Below, one piece after another: positions 9,118 through 17,171 of a DNA stretch of 64,000 bases. Both the position numbers and the translations under genes were made by a program. The DNA comes from Pontiella agarivorans. GTDB taxonomy: Bacteria > Verrucomicrobiota > Kiritimatiellia > Kiritimatiellales > Pontiellaceae. The DNA lies in NCBI RefSeq assembly GCF_034531395.1, contig NZ_JARVCO010000008.1:1-64000 (forward strand), read 5' to 3'. The notes under the pieces were generated by a model. That model made no database searches and had not been told where the DNA came from. It saw nothing but the letters and a program-made list of their open reading frames with translations. Position 1 is the first letter of the stretch. Each line of letters begins with the position of its first letter.

Positions 9118-9972
9118 ATGAAACTGGCCTATGAACATATCCGAAAAGATGTGGGAACCTCTTTTTATGCCCATCGGTTTGAGGACCGGGACTTTGTGCA
9201 CTCCTATCATGTTCATGAAGAGGCGGAGCTGATTTATATTAAAGCCGGGCGGGGCCGCCTGGTGGCAGGCGATTATTCCGGGCGTTTCGAAGCCGGTGAG
9301 CTTTTTCTGTTTGGAGAAAATCTGCCGCATGCCTTTTTCAGCGATACCCTGCAGGAGAAGCAGCCGCAGCGGGTGTGCTCGTTATATGTTCAATTTCGGC
9401 CCAGCTGTCTGGGGGAGCATTTTTTTGATCTGCCCGAGATGGAGGACCTTCGCCGGGTTTTGGCCAAATCGAAGCGGGGACTTAAATTTTCCGGTTTTGA
9501 TTCCCGGCGAATTGAGGCCCTGTTTGACGATGTGCTGCAGGCCCGGCCGGTCCGACGGATTGCCTGTTTTATTGAGATTCAGGATGAAATTTCGAGGTGC
9601 CGAAACCGGATGCTGGCCTCCCGTCAATATTTACGTGCCGAGGTGCATCATGACAGTGAACGGCTGAACCGGGCCATTGATTATATTCACCGGAAGTTTA
9701 CTGAGGCGGTTACGCTTGATGAAATCGCTGCCGCCGCCCATTTGTCACCGGAGGCATTCAGTCGTTTTTTCAAAAAATATATGGGCATTCCATTCATCGA
9801 ATATGTCATTCAGCTTCGTCTGAGTGAGGCCTGCCGGATGCTGCTCGAAACAGATCTGCCGATCACGGAAATTGCTTTTTCGGTGGGTTTTCGAAATCTG
9901 TCGAATTTTAATCGGCAGTTCCTGAAACACAAAGGGAGCTCGCCCCGGGATTTCCGGAAAGTTGAGCGTTAA
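9118..9972 (+). CDS. AraC-family transcriptional regulator
   Basis: 284 residues. The N-terminal cupin-like sensor contains H-V-H-E-E-A-E, typical of sugar-sensing AraC proteins (about 15-110). The C-terminal double helix-turn-helix spans about 184-284 and ends SVGFRNLSNFNRQFLKHKGSSPRDFR, the AraC signature split here by position (from about 255). A GGAAG site nine bases before ATG 9118 supports the start. Position divergent from the isomerase operon suggests it activates that operon in response to a sugar or its phosphate. This is inference from arrangement. Confidence 0.92.
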   Translation: MKLAYEHIRKDVGTSFYAHRFEDRDFVHSYHVHEEAELIYIKAGRGRLVAGDYSGRFEAGELFLFGENLPHAFFSDTLQEKQPQRVCSLYVQFRPSCLGEHFFDLPEMEDLRRVLAKSKRGLKFSGFDSRRIEALFDDVLQARPVRRIACFIEIQDEISRCRNRMLASRQYLRAEVHHDSERLNRAIDYIHRKFTEAVTLDEIAAAAHLSPEAFSRFFKKYMGIPFIEYVIQLRLSEACRMLLETDLPITEIAFSVGFRNLSNFNRQFLKHKGSSPRDFRKVER

Positions 9973-9994
9973 ATCAGGAGTACCGAAAAATCAT

Positions 9995-10285
9995 TCAGTC
10001 TTCCGCCTGATGTAATTCATCGAGCGTAGTGGCCGGTGTTTTGTGTTTCACTTTCCGGAAATCGTGTTCGCAGGTTTTTCCGGGGTGAAGTTTTTTCCAT
10101 TCGGCATACGTTCCGTATTCATCGAATTCATAGACCGACCATGCAGGAATCACTTTTCGGGCAATGCCGCGTTCAATCTGCTGAACCCCGCATTGGCTGC
10201 ACTGTGTCCATTCCGTGGTGGGGCGGAAATAGATGATTCCAACAATCACAACAAACATGAGAATGAAAAGGATGCGTTTTTTCAT
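9995..10285 (-). CDS. small membrane-anchored protein with CxxC
   Basis: 96 residues, family not recognised. A lysine-arginine start is followed by one hydrophobic segment (about 5-22), then a soluble region with W-T-Q-C-S-Q-C-G, a possible metal-binding or redox CxxC, and a charged C-terminus. The start at ATG 10285 is chosen because it begins directly at the membrane segment. A longer frame to 10417 overlaps the neighbouring DUF1593 gene in another frame and looks non-coding there. No Shine-Dalgarno is evident. It starts 49 bp after the DUF1593 gene and may share its transcript. Confidence 0.6.
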   Translation of the reverse strand: MKKRILFILMFVVIVGIIYFRPTTEWTQCSQCGVQQIERGIARKVIPAWSVYEFDEYGTYAEWKKLHPGKTCEHDFRKVKHKTPATTLDELHQAED

Positions 10286-10334
10286 GCGAAGGATTTGGCG
10301 GAATTTGCCGCTGGATGTCAAATTCGGACTGCGT

Positions 10335-11351
10335 CTATTTAATTCCCGCCGCGGCATTGGATCGGTGCAGCAGCTCGTTTCGCATGGCCGCAGAAGCCTT
10401 GAAAAAGGCTTTTTCATTACGCTGTTCGGTTTCGGGGGTATTGGTGCCGTCAGAGGCGATATCGTCGAGCGTCACACCGTGTGTTCCCAGCAGAACCCAG
10501 AAGGTTGCGGAGTCGGAGTCATCAACCGTTTTCAGCCCTTTAGGGAATTTTCCCCGTCGGTACACGCGCCCGAGGTGCGAGGCTGTAAACGCCTCATAAA
10601 ACTCAGCACCGCGCGGGCTGCCTTCCACGATGCCGGCCTGACCGATGGCGGCACACTCGTAAAAAACAACCGCTCCGGCTTCGGCCTGTTTTTTTACATA
10701 AGCAGTGGCCTCTTCGTCAGCCCAGGCATTATGAGTACGCCATGGTTTTTCCATGGTGCCGACGTGGAAATAGGAGTTGGTCCAGTGCGAGATAAAGACC
10801 GCTTTTTTCAACAGGTCTTCACGGCCGGAAGCCAGGCAGTGATTGATCAGCAGGGCCGGTTCCGACTGTGTGCCCCAGCAGAGAATATACAGTGTGCCAT
10901 CCGTTTTTTCCAGTTCCTGGAAAAGGGCTTGGACCGACGGATAGTTTTCCAGAGAACGGTAGGTTTTTGCGGGATCGTATTTTTCAGGATTTTTCCAGGC
11001 ATAGGATTCTACAAAACGGATGTTTTCCGGATAGCCGCCGACCATTTTGTTCAGATTCGGCAGATCGGCGAGATAGGCCGTCAGAAAAAGATCGTCAGCC
11101 CATTTTTTCATGCTGAGTTCACGCTGATGCGGCTGCGAGTTCAGATTGCCGCCCACGACGATGGCTCGGGTGTCGAATTCATTAGCCATCAGCAGGTAGG
11201 CCGCAATGGCCGAAATGTCATCCGGATCGGTGATGTATTTGCCCGGTGCGCTCCGCAGCGTTTTATCCGCACCGTCACTGATAATCCAGACGGATGGTTT
11301 TGCGGCAAACGCCGCCGTACATAAAAACAGAGCCGCAATCAGTTTGATCAT
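10335..11351 (-). CDS. secreted DUF1593 / nucleoside-hydrolase-like protein
   Basis: 338 residues with a signal peptide (about 1-17, AFA before AKPS). Residues 41-60 contain T-D-P-D-D-I-S-A, the acidic Ca-site motif of nucleoside-hydrolase-like folds, followed by the glycine-rich VVGGNLNSQPHQ segment. This matches DUF1593 proteins (the Sde182 type), often found beside glycan-degradation genes and of uncertain activity. GGAGA eight bases before ATG 11351 sets the start. It lies just past the terminator of the anhydrosugar operon, so it is probably a separate unit. One palindrome copy is at 10908. I would not assign a true nucleosidase function. Confidence 0.75.
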   Translation of the reverse strand: MIKLIAALFLCTAAFAAKPSVWIISDGADKTLRSAPGKYITDPDDISAIAAYLLMANEFDTRAIVVGGNLNSQPHQRELSMKKWADDLFLTAYLADLPNLNKMVGGYPENIRFVESYAWKNPEKYDPAKTYRSLENYPSVQALFQELEKTDGTLYILCWGTQSEPALLINHCLASGREDLLKKAVFISHWTNSYFHVGTMEKPWRTHNAWADEEATAYVKKQAEAGAVVFYECAAIGQAGIVEGSPRGAEFYEAFTASHLGRVYRRGKFPKGLKTVDDSDSATFWVLLGTHGVTLDDIASDGTNTPETEQRNEKAFFKASAAMRNELLHRSNAAAGIK

Positions 11352-11441
11352 AATTAATTCTCCAAAAGCGGGAGAATATCAAAAGGGCGGATGTTTCGTA
11401 ATGCGGGATAGCGTAAAAACTATGCCGTTTTCTGCCATACA

Positions 11442-11474
11442 GAAAAGGCCGTTTTCCAAGAATGGAAAACGGCC
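11442..11474 (-). terminator. intrinsic terminator of the KDG kinase operon
   Basis: A 12-bp perfect stem (11447-11458 with 11463-11474) with a four-base loop is followed on the minus strand by TTTTCT. It lies 14 bp beyond the kinase stop. The stem contains TTCCA and TGGAA arms separated by four bases, close to the dispersed palindrome described elsewhere in this window. Confidence 0.85.
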
Positions 11475-11487
11475 CGCAATTTCCGGA

Positions 11488-12579
11488 TCAGCGAACAACG
11501 CGGCCGGAAGCGGATCCGCCCATGAGGGCTTCCACTTCGGCGCGCGTGGAAAAGTTAAAGTCGCCTTTAATGGAATGCTTCAGGCAGGACGCGGCCACGG
11601 CATATCGAATGGCATCGGCCGGATTGCTGAGTTCGGGGGTCGTGAGAGAAAAAATCAGCCCGCCGGCAAATGAATCGCCACCGCCGACGCGGTCGACGAT
11701 GTTTTTGATTGGATACGGCTGATAATTTCCATCGGCATCCAACGGGGCGAAATGTGCGGTTTCCGAGGCGGCATCATAGAGCATGGCGCCCCAGTTGTTA
11801 TGATTGGCGGAATAGCTTTCACGCAGTGTGATCGCCACCTTGGAAATATTGGGAAACCGGGCAATTACCTGTTTTGCAACATCGGGATAGCGTGCGGTGT
11901 CAAGCGCTCCGGCGTGCACATCCGTATCGCCGGCGCGAATGCCGAGTACATCGTGACAGTCTTCTTCATTGGCAATGACCACATCGATGAACGGCAGGAT
12001 CTTACGCATGGTTTCCTGCGCGAGTTCACGGGCGGATTTGGAGGCATCCCATTTCCAGAGTTTTCCGCGGAAGTTAAGATCGATGGATACCATCGCCCCG
12101 GCGTCTTTGGCTTTCTGTGCAGCCACGAAGGTGGCTTCGGCCGCAGTTTTCGAGAGAGCTGGTGTAATGCCGCTGAGGTGCAGCCATCCGGCATTTTCGA
12201 AAATTCCGGTCCAGTCATACTGATCTGCTGGGGTGATGGAGACGGCGGAGTCGGCGCGATCATAAATTACATTGCTCGGCCGCTGGTTGGCGCCGGTTTC
12301 AAGAAAGTAGAGGCCGAGCCGGCCTTCGTCAGTACGCAGCACAAAATCGGTATCGATGCCGACGGCGCGTACGGAATCCATAGTGGCTTCGGCAAGGGCG
12401 TGTTTGGGCAGGGCGGTGACATAGCGGGCTTTTCCGCCGAAGTTGCAGATCGATGCCGCCACGCTGGCCTCGGCCCCGGCATAGGTGACCTCCAGCTCGC
12501 GGGTTTGGCGCAGCCTGAGATTCTGTGGTGCCGCCATTCGGCCCATAATTTCTCCAAAGGTTACAACGATTTTGCTCAT
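11488..12579 (-). CDS. kdgK: 2-keto-3-deoxygluconate/galactonate kinase (PfkB family)
   Basis: Cytoplasmic PfkB kinase, 363 residues, phosphorylating 2-keto-3-deoxy sugar acids at C6. The substrate-type motif D-L-N-F-R-G-K-L-W (167-175) is characteristic of KDG kinases. The ATP/catalytic signature is D-R-V-G-G-G-D302-S-F-A-G-G. Its start overlaps the aldolase stop as TGATG, so the two are translationally coupled. Last gene of the five-gene minus-strand operon and followed by a terminator. In an anhydrogalactose pathway it would make 2-keto-3-deoxy-6-phosphogalactonate or the gluconate epimer. Confidence 0.88.
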   Translation of the reverse strand: MSKIVVTFGEIMGRMAAPQNLRLRQTRELEVTYAGAEASVAASICNFGGKARYVTALPKHALAEATMDSVRAVGIDTDFVLRTDEGRLGLYFLETGANQRPSNVIYDRADSAVSITPADQYDWTGIFENAGWLHLSGITPALSKTAAEATFVAAQKAKDAGAMVSIDLNFRGKLWKWDASKSARELAQETMRKILPFIDVVIANEEDCHDVLGIRAGDTDVHAGALDTARYPDVAKQVIARFPNISKVAITLRESYSANHNNWGAMLYDAASETAHFAPLDADGNYQPYPIKNIVDRVGGGDSFAGGLIFSLTTPELSNPADAIRYAVAASCLKHSIKGDFNFSTRAEVEALMGGSASGRVVR

Positions 12580-13235
12580 CAGTTTTTCAATCCTTTTTGA
12601 ACGGTTTCAATTACTTCGGCGGCCCGGGCGGTGATGCCTTTCCAATCGCCGGCATTGACAAGATCCTGTTTCACAATCCATGAACCTCCAATGGTTGGAA
12701 CATTCGGCTCTTTGAGATAGTCGACCATGTTTGCGGAGTTCAGACCGCCGAGCGGGAAATATTGAATGCCGAGGTGTTTGTAGGGTGCGCCCATGCTGCG
12801 CAGGTAGGGGATTCCGCCGGCCGCTTCGGCCGGGAAAAACTTTACAAACCGGCAACCGAGTTCAATGGCGGCTTCCAGATCGGACGGGGTGGAAATGCCG
12901 GGAGCGAAGGGAACTCCGGCCTCGGTGGCCGCCCGAATGACGCGGGGGTTCATTCCCGGAGAAACCGCGAAATGGGCTCCGGCTTCTTTGACCTGCTGTA
13001 CCTGTTCCGGTGTCAGGATGGTGCCGACACCAATCAGCATCTGCGGAACCTGATCGGCAATGGCTTTCAGAGCATCGAGCGCCGACGGGGTACGGAAGGT
13101 CAGTTCAATGGCTTCAATGCCGCCTTCCAGCAGGGCGTTGGCCAGCGGGACGGCATGTTCCGTTTTTTCGATGGAAAAACCGGCCACGATGCCGGTTTTT
13201 TCCAAACGTTGGATCATTTTATCGGGAAAAATCAT
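12579..13235 (-). CDS. eda: KDPG/KDPGal aldolase (class I, Eda family)
   Basis: 218-residue class I aldolase cleaving 2-keto-3-deoxy-6-phospho-sugar acid to pyruvate and glyceraldehyde 3-phosphate. E44 in E-L-T-F-R and Schiff-base K132 in F-V-K132-F-F-P-A-E are both present, and length is normal. It starts 15 bp after the aldehyde dehydrogenase stop and overlaps the kinase start by one base. Whether it prefers the gluconate or galactonate form cannot be read from the sequence. With the other genes of the operon it completes a route to central metabolism. Confidence 0.9.
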   Translation of the reverse strand: MIFPDKMIQRLEKTGIVAGFSIEKTEHAVPLANALLEGGIEAIELTFRTPSALDALKAIADQVPQMLIGVGTILTPEQVQQVKEAGAHFAVSPGMNPRVIRAATEAGVPFAPGISTPSDLEAAIELGCRFVKFFPAEAAGGIPYLRSMGAPYKHLGIQYFPLGGLNSANMVDYLKEPNVPTIGGSWIVKQDLVNAGDWKGITARAAEVIETVQKGLKN

Positions 13236-13250
13236 GCGTTGTTTCTCCGG

Positions 13251-14651
13251 TTACTTATCGATCAGCACGGATACGCGCTTAATCGTGAGATATTCCTCAA
13301 GGCTGTAGCGTGAGCAGTCTTTTCCGAGTCCGCTCTGTTTCAGGCCGCCGTGCGGAAGCTGTACGGAATAGTGCGGTTCGTTTACGCAAACGCTGCCGGC
13401 TTGAATATCGCGTGCGGCGCGCAGCCCGTTGGAAAGGCTGGATGTGAAAACGTAAGCGGCGAGACCGTAAACGGTGTCATTCGCCAGCGCGATTTCGTCG
13501 TCGTTGTCGGTATATTTGATAATCGGCAGAACCGGCCCGAAAATCTCTTCGTAAGCCACTTTCATTTTGGAAACGACGTTGGAAAGGATGGTCGGTTCCA
13601 TAAAGAAGCCGTCGCCCTCAATTGCTTTACCACCGCAAACCACTTCGGCTCCGTCGGCCACAGCGGATTCGACCAGGCCGAGGACATACTGTCGGGCTTT
13701 ATCGGAAACCAGCGGCCCCATTTCGAGGGATGCGGCGCGCTCCCGTGCGGCGGCCACAAATTCATCGTAGACTGATTCGTGCACAAAACAGCGGTTGGGG
13801 GATACGCAGACCTGTCCGCAGTTGGCAAATTTGAGGTCTACTGTCTTATTTGCGGCATCAACGATGTCGGCATCCGGATACACGACTACCGGGGCATTTC
13901 CACCGAGTTCCACCGAAAAGTGCTTGATGCTGGTGGTGGAGGAATTCATGACTTCCAGCCCGCCCCGGGTGGAGCCGATCATGGTGACCATGGCGGGAAT
14001 GCCGCTGGACAGCAGTCCCTGAGTTACATGATGATCGGTACTGGTGATCATGTTGATGACGCCATCCGGAATGCCGGCTTCTTTGGCCAGATAAGCCACT
14101 TCCAGGGAAGCGAGCGGGGTGTAGCTGGACGGTTTCAGAATGACAGAACAGCCGGAGGCCAGAACGGGACCGATTTTGTAGGCGACATTCAGCAGAGGAA
14201 AATTCCAGGCCAGCATTCCGACGGCTACACCGAGCGGCTGACGCTGGATGTAGTGCAGAAACCGGTCGTCGGGATCGTGCAGAACAGGCTGATCGAGCCG
14301 TTCGAATTCTTCGACAAAAAAGCGGAGGCAGTTGTCGAGCATGCCGAAATCATATTCTGCATTATCGCGCGGTTTGCCGGTTTCAGCCATGAGCAGTTTG
14401 ATGATGCGCTCGCTGTTTTCGGCCAGAATGTCGGCATACTTCAGGATAATGGTTTTACGTTCTGCCGGAGTTTTGGCTGACCAGACGTCAAATCCGGCTT
14501 TCGCCGATTTCAGCACATACTGCACATTGTCCGTGTCAATTTCCGGGGCCTTTCCGAGGAGCTGTCCGGTGGAAGGGTTCAGGACATCAAACGATTTCCT
14601 GGTGGTGATCTTTTCGCCGTTGATCAGCATGGGATAAATTGTTTCCGACAT
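13251..14651 (-). CDS. NAD(P)-dependent aldehyde dehydrogenase (candidate anhydrogalactose dehydrogenase)
   Basis: 466 residues, ALDH superfamily, cytoplasmic. Oxyanion N150 in A-W-N-F-P, cofactor K173, general base E248 in V-E-L-G-G and nucleophile C282 in N-C-G-Q-V-C are all visible. The start at ATG 14651 is preferred because GGAG lies eight bases upstream and the protein begins with the family's usual MLINGEK-type strand. This start makes it overlap the upstream enolase-superfamily gene by 65 bp. Succinate-semialdehyde, lactaldehyde and 3,6-anhydrogalactose dehydrogenases share this fold. The pairing with the cycloisomerase-like enzyme favours anhydrogalactose oxidation. Confidence 0.87.
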   Translation of the reverse strand: MSETIYPMLINGEKITTRKSFDVLNPSTGQLLGKAPEIDTDNVQYVLKSAKAGFDVWSAKTPAERKTIILKYADILAENSERIIKLLMAETGKPRDNAEYDFGMLDNCLRFFVEEFERLDQPVLHDPDDRFLHYIQRQPLGVAVGMLAWNFPLLNVAYKIGPVLASGCSVILKPSSYTPLASLEVAYLAKEAGIPDGVINMITSTDHHVTQGLLSSGIPAMVTMIGSTRGGLEVMNSSTTSIKHFSVELGGNAPVVVYPDADIVDAANKTVDLKFANCGQVCVSPNRCFVHESVYDEFVAAARERAASLEMGPLVSDKARQYVLGLVESAVADGAEVVCGGKAIEGDGFFMEPTILSNVVSKMKVAYEEIFGPVLPIIKYTDNDDEIALANDTVYGLAAYVFTSSLSNGLRAARDIQAGSVCVNEPHYSVQLPHGGLKQSGLGKDCSRYSLEEYLTIKRVSVLIDK

Positions 14652-15798
14652 AGTTTTTCTCCGTTTTCTGTACACAGTAACGATCCAGCACGGTGCGATC
14701 GGGCTCAACGCCGAGGCCGGGTGCGGTCGGAACCTTTGCGGTTCCGTTCACAATTTCCACTTCCACGGCATACATTTCGTCACGCATCGGGTTGGGGGTT
14801 AAATCTCGTTCAAGCAGGGGTTCGGTCACTTCAGCGCGCCCCGGTTCGATATAGGTGGTGGCCAGGAAGTGCACGGCACTGGCCAGATTGAGCTGGGTGC
14901 CCCAGCAGTGGGCAATGGTGTTGATCCCCATCGATGCGGCGATTGCCCGGATTTTCAATGCCTCGGTGGGACCGCCGCAGTAGGCGAGATCGGGCTGGGC
15001 AATCTGAACTCCGCCGTGTTTGAGCAGATTCTGAAAACCGTAGCGGGTCTGTTCGCATTCGCCGGTGGCGATCGGGATATTCACTTTGTCTGAAAGTTGA
15101 CGGAAGAGTTCCGGATGAATCGGGGAAAGCGGTTCCTCGAACCATTTATAGTCATGCTCTGCAAGTACATGTCCGATTTCGATGGCTTCCGGCAGGTCAT
15201 AGGCGTGGTTGGAGTCGGCCATCAGACGGGTGTCGGGAAAAGTTTCGCGAAAAGCGATGGCCATTTTTTTGTCGAAGGCCATATTTTTTCCGACTTTGAT
15301 TTTCATGGCTTTATATCCATTGCGAACATAATCGCCGGCTTCCTGCAGGATCGTTTCAAGCAGCTGCTCCTCCGGTTGTCTGCGGAAATACATGCCGGTT
15401 GCATAACACTCCACGGAATCACGCTGCCGCCCGCCCATCAGTTCGGAAACCGAGGTGCAGAGCCGCTTTCCTTTCAGGTCCATCAGCGCCATATCGATGC
15501 CGGAAATCGCTCCCATCATGGGGCCCTTCATCGCGAAATCAAGCGAGGCGCGCCAGCAGTGCTGCCAGGCGGCTTCGTTTTTCAGTGGGTCCCATCCCAG
15601 CAGCAACGGGGCGTAGAAGGTGTCGATGGCATTTTGTGTGATGGTTGCCGGACCGTAGCATTCCCCCCAGCCGACTGCGCCCGACTGATCGATGATCTCA
15701 ACGAGGAGCTGATTCCGTGTGTCGTAGTGCCACTGTGAGAATCCGAAGGATTCATTCAGTTTGTGTTGCAGCCGATAGGTTCTGATACATTCAATCAT
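14587..15798 (-). CDS. enolase-superfamily (mandelate racemase type) enzyme, candidate anhydrogalactonate cycloisomerase
   Basis: 403 residues. The MR/MLE fold shows K166-I-K168, metal ligands D195 (A-D-S-N), E221 (F-E-E-P) and E247 (T-G-E), and H297 in A-H-C-W. This is a complete catalytic set for proton abstraction next to a carboxylate. Sugar-acid dehydratases share these residues, but the operon (aldehyde dehydrogenase, KDG kinase, KDPG aldolase) fits the 3,6-anhydrogalactonate cycloisomerase, which makes 2-keto-3-deoxygalactonate. The last about 25 residues are a tail not expected for the family and overlap the next gene. It starts 15 bp after the transporter stop, with a weak ribosome site. 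Confidence 0.82.
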   Translation of the reverse strand: MIECIRTYRLQHKLNESFGFSQWHYDTRNQLLVEIIDQSGAVGWGECYGPATITQNAIDTFYAPLLLGWDPLKNEAAWQHCWRASLDFAMKGPMMGAISGIDMALMDLKGKRLCTSVSELMGGRQRDSVECYATGMYFRRQPEEQLLETILQEAGDYVRNGYKAMKIKVGKNMAFDKKMAIAFRETFPDTRLMADSNHAYDLPEAIEIGHVLAEHDYKWFEEPLSPIHPELFRQLSDKVNIPIATGECEQTRYGFQNLLKHGGVQIAQPDLAYCGGPTEALKIRAIAASMGINTIAHCWGTQLNLASAVHFLATTYIEPGRAEVTEPLLERDLTPNPMRDEMYAVEVEIVNGTAKVPTAPGLGVEPDRTVLDRYCVQKTEKNYVGNNLSHADQRRKDHHQEIV

Positions 15799-15813
15799 GG
15801 TTTTCTTTCGTTG

Positions 15814-16839
15814 TTAAAGCATCGAGGCATAGGACATGAGTACGGTGGCTGCGATGATGACGATAACACCGCCGATCATGATGTTAAACGGGCCTTTCAT
15901 GCCTTTCCACTCGCCGGTGATCATTGCCGCAATATTGCTTACAATCAAAGAAAGACCAAGCATCACAGGCCAGCAGATCATGGTTCCGATTTCGCCCATA
16001 AGCGCAACACCCTGACCATATGTGCCCAATGCGGCAAACCAAAGCAGGCCGGCGATTATGGACCATTTAAGCGCTTTAAACATGCCGGGAGACTTGAAGG
16101 AACGGAACGATTTGTTTTTGAAAAGAAGAAACAGAGCGTAGCCGGCGTTCATGAGGTAGGCTCCGGCCAGCACCACCACCCAGCGGGCGAGGGCTGTATT
16201 GCGCTGAAGTGCTCCGGCATTTTCAGCCAGCTTGCCGATTTCCATGGTATTATCAAATCCGATGGCCAGCATGGCGGATAGAATTCCGCTGGCGGAAGCG
16301 ATGAGCAGACCGACCTTGAATTCTTTTCCTTTTTTAATGCCCTGTATTTCGCCGCCGGCTTCGGCCAGTGCTTTATCGCGTTTCAGACCGGCGACCGTAA
16401 TGATGAAGACTGCAATAGCGAGCAGAGCAAGTCCGGCGAGAATGAATGGAATGCCGGCTGCGTTGATGGAGTTGAAGCGGAGGAAAAAGGGGACCAGAGC
16501 TCCGGCGATGGAGCACAGCCCCATGACGATACCGTAGGTCAGTGACATTCCGATATAGCCGACCGAGACTCCGAACATAATGCCGCCGATTCCCCAGCCG
16601 AATCCCAGTGCTGCCCCGGCTGTGATTTCTTTTGCCGGTGCCTGAGCCAGAACGTGGCCCAGATCGGGAACCACCAGGAGGGCCCAGATGAGCGGGAACA
16701 GTACCATGGCGACTGTAGCATGCACGAGCCACCAAGCCTCCCAGGCCATCGGTTTAACATATTTCATTCCAAGGCCGAAGGTGCCCTGAAAAACACTGGC
16801 CAGAATAATTATCAGAATGGGTAGAATCAGTTCGTTCAT
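15814..16839 (-). CDS. RhaT-family sugar:proton symporter
   Basis: 341 residues with about ten hydrophobic helices spread over the whole length, matching the L-rhamnose:proton symporter (RhaT, DMT superfamily) type. The motif GFGWGIGGIMFGVSVGYIG (about 79-97) in the third-fourth helices is typical. AGGAG lies nine bases before ATG 16839. First gene of the operon, so it probably imports the sugar that the downstream enzymes oxidise. In other bacteria RhaT homologues sit with deoxy- or anhydro-sugar genes. Rhamnose itself is unlikely because no RhaA/B/D genes follow. Confidence 0.85.
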   Translation of the reverse strand: MNELILPILIIILASVFQGTFGLGMKYVKPMAWEAWWLVHATVAMVLFPLIWALLVVPDLGHVLAQAPAKEITAGAALGFGWGIGGIMFGVSVGYIGMSLTYGIVMGLCSIAGALVPFFLRFNSINAAGIPFILAGLALLAIAVFIITVAGLKRDKALAEAGGEIQGIKKGKEFKVGLLIASASGILSAMLAIGFDNTMEIGKLAENAGALQRNTALARWVVVLAGAYLMNAGYALFLLFKNKSFRSFKSPGMFKALKWSIIAGLLWFAALGTYGQGVALMGEIGTMICWPVMLGLSLIVSNIAAMITGEWKGMKGPFNIMIGGVIVIIAATVLMSYASML

Positions 16840-17171
16840 AGTTTCTCCTGTAGAATGACAAAAATAAGGTTACATACGGCAAAAGATGGTAACATAGCCG
16901 ATCTTGTAATTTAGTATGTGCTTATTGTACCGAAAGGGAGGGGGGTATATTTTTCGGTCTGATGCCGGGAGACTGCTTAAGCCATTTGTATTTTGAGTGG
17001 TCCGGGTTTTCTGAAACCGCCGGTTACAACGGGATAAACTCGACGGATTTTACACGGAAACCGTTACCTATTCACCTGACTAGTGGCACCTGTTCCGGGG
17101 TTTTACTATTTTTACTGCTCAAACTAGGCGTTGCGGCTGCACGGCAGCATCGGCATAAAAGGAGAGTAAAA
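16840..17171. promoter_or_regulatory. divergent control region with direct-repeat operator candidate
   Basis: This 332-bp gap lies between the symporter and an AraC gene. GGTTACATA (16868-16876) and GGTAACATA (16888-16896) are direct repeats 20 bp apart, about two helical turns, as expected for AraC-type half-sites. They sit about 30-57 bp upstream of the symporter start. Apart from this I see no gene. An in-frame extension of the AraC gene back to 16962 looks non-coding. Confidence 0.45.
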
